DNA from: Candidatus Omnitrophota bacterium
GTDB taxonomy: Bacteria; Omnitrophota; Gorgyraeia; Gygaellales; Profunditerraquicolaceae
Assembly (NCBI GenBank): GCA_018825725.1
Contig: JAHKBC010000217.1
Span: 1-8,460, forward strand
DNA length: 8,460 nt
Direction: 5' to 3'
Shown here: positions 6,380 to 8,460 of the stretch, piece after piece
Numbering within the stretch: the stretch's first letter is position 1
Layout: each line of letters starts with the position of its first letter
Made by a program: the position numbers and the translations under genes
The notes under the pieces: generated by a model
The model's database searches: none
What the model saw: the letters and a program-made list of their open reading frames with translations, nothing else
Told to the model about the DNA's origin: nothing

Positions 6380-6419
6380 CACGCAACTTATGGAACGACA
6401 GCGGACATAAGTTGCTGTG
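6380..6419. repeat. Long stem-loop in the gap upstream of the membrane-protein gene
   Basis: The arms GCAACTTATG (6383-6392) and CATAAGTTGC (6406-6415) pair perfectly over 10 bp around a 13-nt loop. Three more pairs (6380-6382 with 6417-6419) follow after a one-base bulge. There is no U-tract on either strand. Together with the neighbouring repeats it accounts for much of the 338-bp gap between 6155 and 6493, where I see no gene. Confidence 0.6.
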
Positions 6420-6449
6420 CGAATTGATTCCGAGCGTAGCGAGGAACTA

Positions 6450-6483
6450 TTCAAAAAACTGCCGCAATTTTTAGGAGGAGGAA
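6450..6483. repeat. 34-bp direct repeat, copy 2
   Basis: Matches 5126-5159 at 32 of 34 positions. It lies 10 bp past the stop codon of the nucleotidyltransferase gene and is preceded by GAGCGTAGCGAGG (6432-6444). Confidence 0.75.
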
Positions 6484-6493
6484 ATTAAATTAG

Positions 6494-7192
6494 TTATCTC
6501 TCAATATTCCCTAGAACGACTAGAATATCCCTATCTTCGCTCTTACTTAACCCTTTTATCACCCTTGTTTGCCACTTTTTGGGAATCGAATCAAATACCT
6601 GTTTAATGACGCCAGATTCGCCTTTATCAATTAGCGACTTCAGCACCTCAATCGCAACATTCCTATCCTTGGCTGCTTTATCTTCCTTTATTCTGCGTTG
6701 GAATATAATTAATTTATGCAAAGCGAAATTTGCCGGGTGGGGCATAGTTATATAGAAATCTTCCACTTTGACCTTAATCGTATTTGCGGATAAGAAACTT
6801 AAGAATCTCAAAGCGACCGCATTCATTCCTAGCTTTGGTAAATGTACGGGCTTATCCGTTCCTTTGCCTTTTTCCGGGACTAAGAATTCAAGCAATAAAT
6901 CCGGGTGATCTAATTTCAAGTAACCTTTGGTGCCCTTAAAAGTCGTAACGAAACCCAAGTCTTTAAGTAATATAGGCACATTCACTTCTTCTTTTATCCC
7001 CGAAGGGTTATTTATCAAGAAATCAATATCTCTTGTTTTGATGGTAGTTTGGTCTATATAAGGGACATTAGAAAAATAATCCTTATAAAAATATACGCAC
7101 CAGCTGCCTATTAGGATAAAATCTTTAAGTATGCCAGCTTTATCAAAACGCCTTAAAACTTCAAGACACAGCTCAGACTGCCTCTTTTCCAC
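6494..7192 (-). CDS. Nucleotidyltransferase-fold protein, candidate toxin of a two-gene module
   Basis: A 232-residue protein with the DNA polymerase beta-type nucleotidyltransferase signature: FILIGSWCVYFY (25-36) supplies Gly29-Ser30, TRDIDFLI (53-60) supplies Asp55 and Asp57, and LLLEFLV (99-105) offers Glu102 as a possible third carboxylate. The C-terminal helical part has HKLIIFQRRIKEDKAAKDRN (159-178), the Lys/Arg...Lys...Lys-Asp pattern of AbiEii/MenT-like and related families. Members transfer nucleotides to RNA or protein, and several are toxins; the substrate here is unknown. The start is GTG (7190-7192), with GGGGG (7200-7204) 7 nt upstream; the GTG gives a 20-bp overlap with the preceding 106-aa gene, so translation is probably coupled. 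The 20-bp overlap, partner gene and dense operator array suggest a toxin-antitoxin or defence role, but a housekeeping tRNA- or nucleotide-modifying role is not excluded. Confidence 0.82.
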   Translation of the reverse strand: MEKRQSELCLEVLRRFDKAGILKDFILIGSWCVYFYKDYFSNVPYIDQTTIKTRDIDFLINNPSGIKEEVNVPILLKDLGFVTTFKGTKGYLKLDHPDLLLEFLVPEKGKGTDKPVHLPKLGMNAVALRFLSFLSANTIKVKVEDFYITMPHPANFALHKLIIFQRRIKEDKAAKDRNVAIEVLKSLIDKGESGVIKQVFDSIPKKWQTRVIKGLSKSEDRDILVVLGNIER

Positions 7193-7493
7193 GTAAAGAC
7201 CCCCTTAAGAATCTAATCTGCTTTTTTACCTGCGAGAATAGCTTTCTATATTTAGCCCTCATCATTTTTGCCTCTGCGTATTTCTTTATTTCTTCTTCTG
7301 AAACCTTGCCTTTATAAATATACTTCACCTTTTTATCGAATCTTTTTACTAGATAGAAATATTCGTGCCCTCTAATTTTTCTTTTTGCAAGGCACCCCTG
7401 AGGCAACCTTCTTAGGGCCGCCTCGTATTCCTTTTCCATACGCAAAGAATTCTCAAGTTCTTCTGCTAAAACGCCTTTTATTACACCTCTCAT
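7173..7493 (-). CDS. Small basic protein, candidate antitoxin or partner of the nucleotidyltransferase
   Basis: A 106-residue, strongly basic, mostly helical protein. The central segment KIRGHEYFYLVKRFDKKVKY (39-58) followed by IYKGKVSEEE resembles, by eye, the RGxxYxYxxxRxxxKxxxxYxG pattern of small DUF6788-like proteins; I hold this loosely. Residues 66-100 look like one long charged helix that could form a coiled coil or contact nucleic acid. I see no clear ribbon-helix-helix or helix-turn-helix motif, although the N-terminal 30 residues could form helices. The ATG at 7491-7493 has AGGAGG (7499-7504) 5 nt upstream. It comes first in the two-gene unit and its stop lies 20 bp inside the nucleotidyltransferase gene. 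The four-operator promoter ahead of it suggests autoregulation, as in antitoxin-first toxin-antitoxin loci. Antitoxin function is inferred, not shown. Confidence 0.78.
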   Translation of the reverse strand: MRGVIKGVLAEELENSLRMEKEYEAALRRLPQGCLAKRKIRGHEYFYLVKRFDKKVKYIYKGKVSEEEIKKYAEAKMMRAKYRKLFSQVKKQIRFLRGSLRGKEAV

Positions 7494-7504
7494 TACAACC
7501 TCCT

Positions 7505-7605
7505 GTTACCTAACAAACTACTATATAATATACTTTGTTGGGTAACAAATGTCAAGCTAAAAAGTTACCCAACAAATATGATTAATATGATATTTGTTGG
7601 GTAAT
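7505..7605. promoter_or_regulatory. Array of four operator-like 13-bp sites
   Basis: Four copies of GTTACCCAACAAA or its complement: 7505-7517 (GTTACCTAACAAA, one change), 7534-7546 (TTTGTTGGGTAAC), 7564-7576 (GTTACCCAACAAA) and 7593-7605 (TTTGTTGGGTAAT, one change). Orientation alternates, and starts are 29, 30 and 29 bp apart, near three helical turns. Sites 3 and 4 form an inverted repeat with perfect 15-bp arms (TTACCCAACAAATAT). Site 2 lies inside the -35/-10 spacer; site 1 lies between the transcription start and the Shine-Dalgarno sequence. This suggests cooperative repressor binding on one face of the DNA. Confidence 0.82.
7527..7555 (-). promoter_or_regulatory. Strong sigma-70-type promoter of the two-gene module
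   Basis: On the minus strand a perfect -35 TTGACA (7555-7550), a 17-bp spacer and -10 TATATT (7532-7527). The start would be near 7520, leaving a leader of about 27 nt before the ATG at 7493. The spacer is itself the near-palindrome TTTGTTACCCAACAAAG, so a protein bound there would block RNA polymerase. Confidence 0.85.
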
Positions 7606-7620
7606 ATATTCCTATGAGAC

Positions 7621-7815
7621 AAAATTTGCCCGTGAAACCCCCTCATCCGTTATTGTCCGTCGGGCTGTATCGAACCTTAAGTTGCTCGACGGAAACCTAA
7701 TAGTTTCTTATACTTCTGCGTTCAAAATCGCCGCCGAAACGGCGAATGAAGATATGGGGTCCAGATTCACAAAAAAACGAATTTTCTTTGGATCTGAAAT
7801 CCTTTAATTTTTCTC
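7621..7815. other. Non-coding stretch with two stem-loops
   Basis: No gene is supported between the module promoter and the transposase. Two hairpins are visible: CCGTCGGGC (7657-7665) with GCTCGACGG (7684-7692), 9 bp with one wobble and an 18-nt loop, and TCGCCG (7728-7733) with CGGCGA (7740-7745), 6 bp. A minus-strand frame open across 7697-7900 overlaps the double-hairpin repeat and has no Shine-Dalgarno sequence, so I do not call it a gene. Confidence 0.5.
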
Positions 7816-7859
7816 GTCCCGCAGTAGCGGGACACCCGCCGATCCGATACGGCGGGGTG
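7816..7859. repeat. Dispersed double-hairpin repeat, copy 3
   Basis: Hairpin A is GTCCCGC (7816-7822), loop AGTA, GCGGGAC (7827-7833), with the same arms as copy 1 but a different loop. Hairpin B is CACCCGCC (7833-7840) with GGCGGGGTG (7851-7859), again with one extra G on the right. The inner stem is GCC/GGC, opposite to copy 1 (GGC/GCC), so pairing is kept. Confidence 0.8.
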
Positions 7860-7882
7860 CCTACCGCAGAAAGCGCCCACCT

Positions 7883-7909
7883 GAAATAGCTTAAATGCAC
7901 CGCGCCCTT
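7883..7909. repeat. 27-bp direct repeat, copy 1
   Basis: It starts GAAATAGCTTAAATGCAC and ends CGCGCCCTT. It matches 8014-8041 apart from one inserted A in that copy. Start-to-start spacing is 131 bp. Confidence 0.8.
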
Positions 7910-8013
7910 AAAAACAAACTACAGAGGAAACAAGCTCGTCCAATAGATCTACGGCGCTATGCCCCGCGTCTTGCCGTCCTGTTTATAATACCGGGGTAAA
8001 GCCGGTCTCTAAG

Positions 8014-8041
8014 GAAATAGCTTAAAATGCACCGCGCCCTT
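8014..8041. repeat. 28-bp direct repeat, copy 2
   Basis: Same sequence as 7883-7909 with AAAA in place of AAA. It covers the stop codon (8022-8024) of the transposase frame. A small hairpin, ACCGG/CCGGT (7990-8006), lies just before it. Confidence 0.8.
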
Positions 8042-8460
8042 GGGGGCGCTCCCACATTGCCCGGGCATTGGCGCTCGCTTGGCCGCTCGCTTCGTGGTAA
8101 TGCAATGCTGTACACGTTTGGAGATCTGTTGACACTTCCACATTGGTAGGAGTGTCAATTTTATCATAAGTTAACCTTTTTGGACAAGTTGTTTTATCCA
8201 GCAATACTTCAATTGGCCGCTTGCCGTTTAATCTATAGCCTGAATGCGGCCTCTGGAAATTGTAATGCCACATATACGTGTCTAAATCCGTTTGCAGCTC
8301 TTCTAAGCTGTAATACCACTTCTTCCTGAAGGCAACGCAGAAGAACTCTTCTAAGACCGTCCGGTTAAACCTTTCCACAAAACCATTAGTCTGAGGCATG
8401 CCAACGCGTATACGGCTGTGCTCTATGCCGAATATCTGTAAGATAAGCTCATAGTCATGC
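8022..8460 (-). CDS. IS481-like DDE transposase, C-terminal part (5' end beyond window)
   Basis: The visible 145 codons are the end of an integrase-core (rve) transposase, read without a break from the window edge. The segment MPQTNGFVERFNRTVLEEFF contains the catalytic Glu after TNGFVE, and WHYNFQRPHSGYRLNGKRPI is the typical closing motif of IS481-type (and more distantly IS3-type) enzymes. The true start lies outside the window; the ATG at 8397-8399 is internal, since HDYELILQIFGIEHSRIRVG continues upstream in frame. The last 30 or so residues (from about TDLQTCTALHYHEASG) look unlike transposase and cover a probable IS end and then local repeat DNA, so the natural protein tail is partly encoded by the insertion site. 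Whether the element is active cannot be judged from this fragment. Confidence 0.88.
   Translation of the reverse strand, partial: HDYELILQIFGIEHSRIRVGMPQTNGFVERFNRTVLEEFFCVAFRKKWYYSLEELQTDLDTYMWHYNFQRPHSGYRLNGKRPIEVLLDKTTCPKRLTYDKIDTPTNVEVSTDLQTCTALHYHEASGQASANARAMWERPQGRGAF
8109..8460 (-). mobile_element. Insertion sequence, IS481-like, one end only
   Basis: The element's end is placed tentatively at 8109, where TGTACACGTTTGGAGATCTG begins with the TGT expected of an IS481 terminus. It is followed by a small inverted repeat, TTGACACT (8129-8136) and AGTGTCAA (8151-8158), which may be part of the terminal structure. The other end and any target duplication lie outside the window, so the boundary cannot be confirmed. 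Just outside is a GC-rich stretch with tandem CGCTCGCTT motifs and the 10-bp palindrome TGCCCGGGCA. Confidence 0.55.

Noticed and set aside
6221..6454. A 77-residue minus-strand frame in the gap before the membrane-protein gene
   Set aside because: It is made of the double-hairpin, the long stem-loop and other repeat sequence, has no Shine-Dalgarno start and resembles no family.
7505..7605. A CRISPR-like array, because of evenly spaced repeats
   Set aside because: Repeats are only 13 bp, alternate in orientation, number four and sit on a promoter; CRISPR repeats are longer and all in one direction.
7614..7700. A 28-codon plus-strand frame starting ATG AGA CAA
   Set aside because: No Shine-Dalgarno sequence, no recognisable product and a hairpin within it.
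7697..7900. A 67-residue minus-strand frame
   Set aside because: It lies over the double-hairpin repeat copy and a 27-bp repeat, and has no ribosome binding site.
7984..7989. A plus-strand TATAAT as a promoter
   Set aside because: No -35 at a suitable distance and no gene downstream on the plus strand.

Overview
The window looks like a chromosomal fragment from an uncultured anaerobic bacterium of moderate G+C. A Candidatus Omnitrophota-like lineage would fit the short glucan phosphorylase, the desulforedoxin and the many GC-rich intergenic hairpins, but this is inference: no rRNA or other taxonomic marker is present. Every gene I can support lies on the minus strand, so the layout below runs right to left, in the direction of transcription.

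Right edge (8460 to about 7620): the C-terminal part of an IS481-like DDE transposase enters from outside the window. Its last codons appear to run out of the element into local repeat DNA. A non-coding stretch follows with hairpins, a pair of 27/28-bp repeats and one copy of a dispersed double-hairpin repeat.

Middle right (7605 to 6494): a two-gene module of a 106-aa basic protein and a 232-aa GSx(n)DxD nucleotidyltransferase, overlapping by 20 bp. It has a strong promoter (TTGACA, 17 bp, TATATT) set inside four copies of a 13-bp operator with alternating orientation and 29/30/29-bp spacing. One copy lies within the -35/-10 spacer and another lies just downstream of the start site beside the Shine-Dalgarno sequence. 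This has the organisation of an autoregulated toxin-antitoxin locus and is the strongest candidate here for an undescribed system.

Middle (6493 to 5220): a repeat-rich gap, a four-helix membrane protein, a 41-aa desulforedoxin and a 99-aa ferritin-like protein of the encapsulated-ferritin type. The last two probably form an iron and oxygen-stress operon. The gap from 5219 to 4736 is full of stem-loops, including another double-hairpin copy and an intrinsic terminator.

Left half (4735 to 1): an extended -10 promoter and a roughly 140-nt leader with an intrinsic terminator (possible attenuator) precede a tightly packed operon: alpha-glucan phosphorylase (glgP), RNB-family exoribonuclease, LOG-family Rossmann protein and ribose-5-phosphate isomerase B (rpiB, cut by the window edge). 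It links storage-glucan breakdown and pentose-phosphate metabolism with RNA turnover and a probable nucleotide phosphoribohydrolase.
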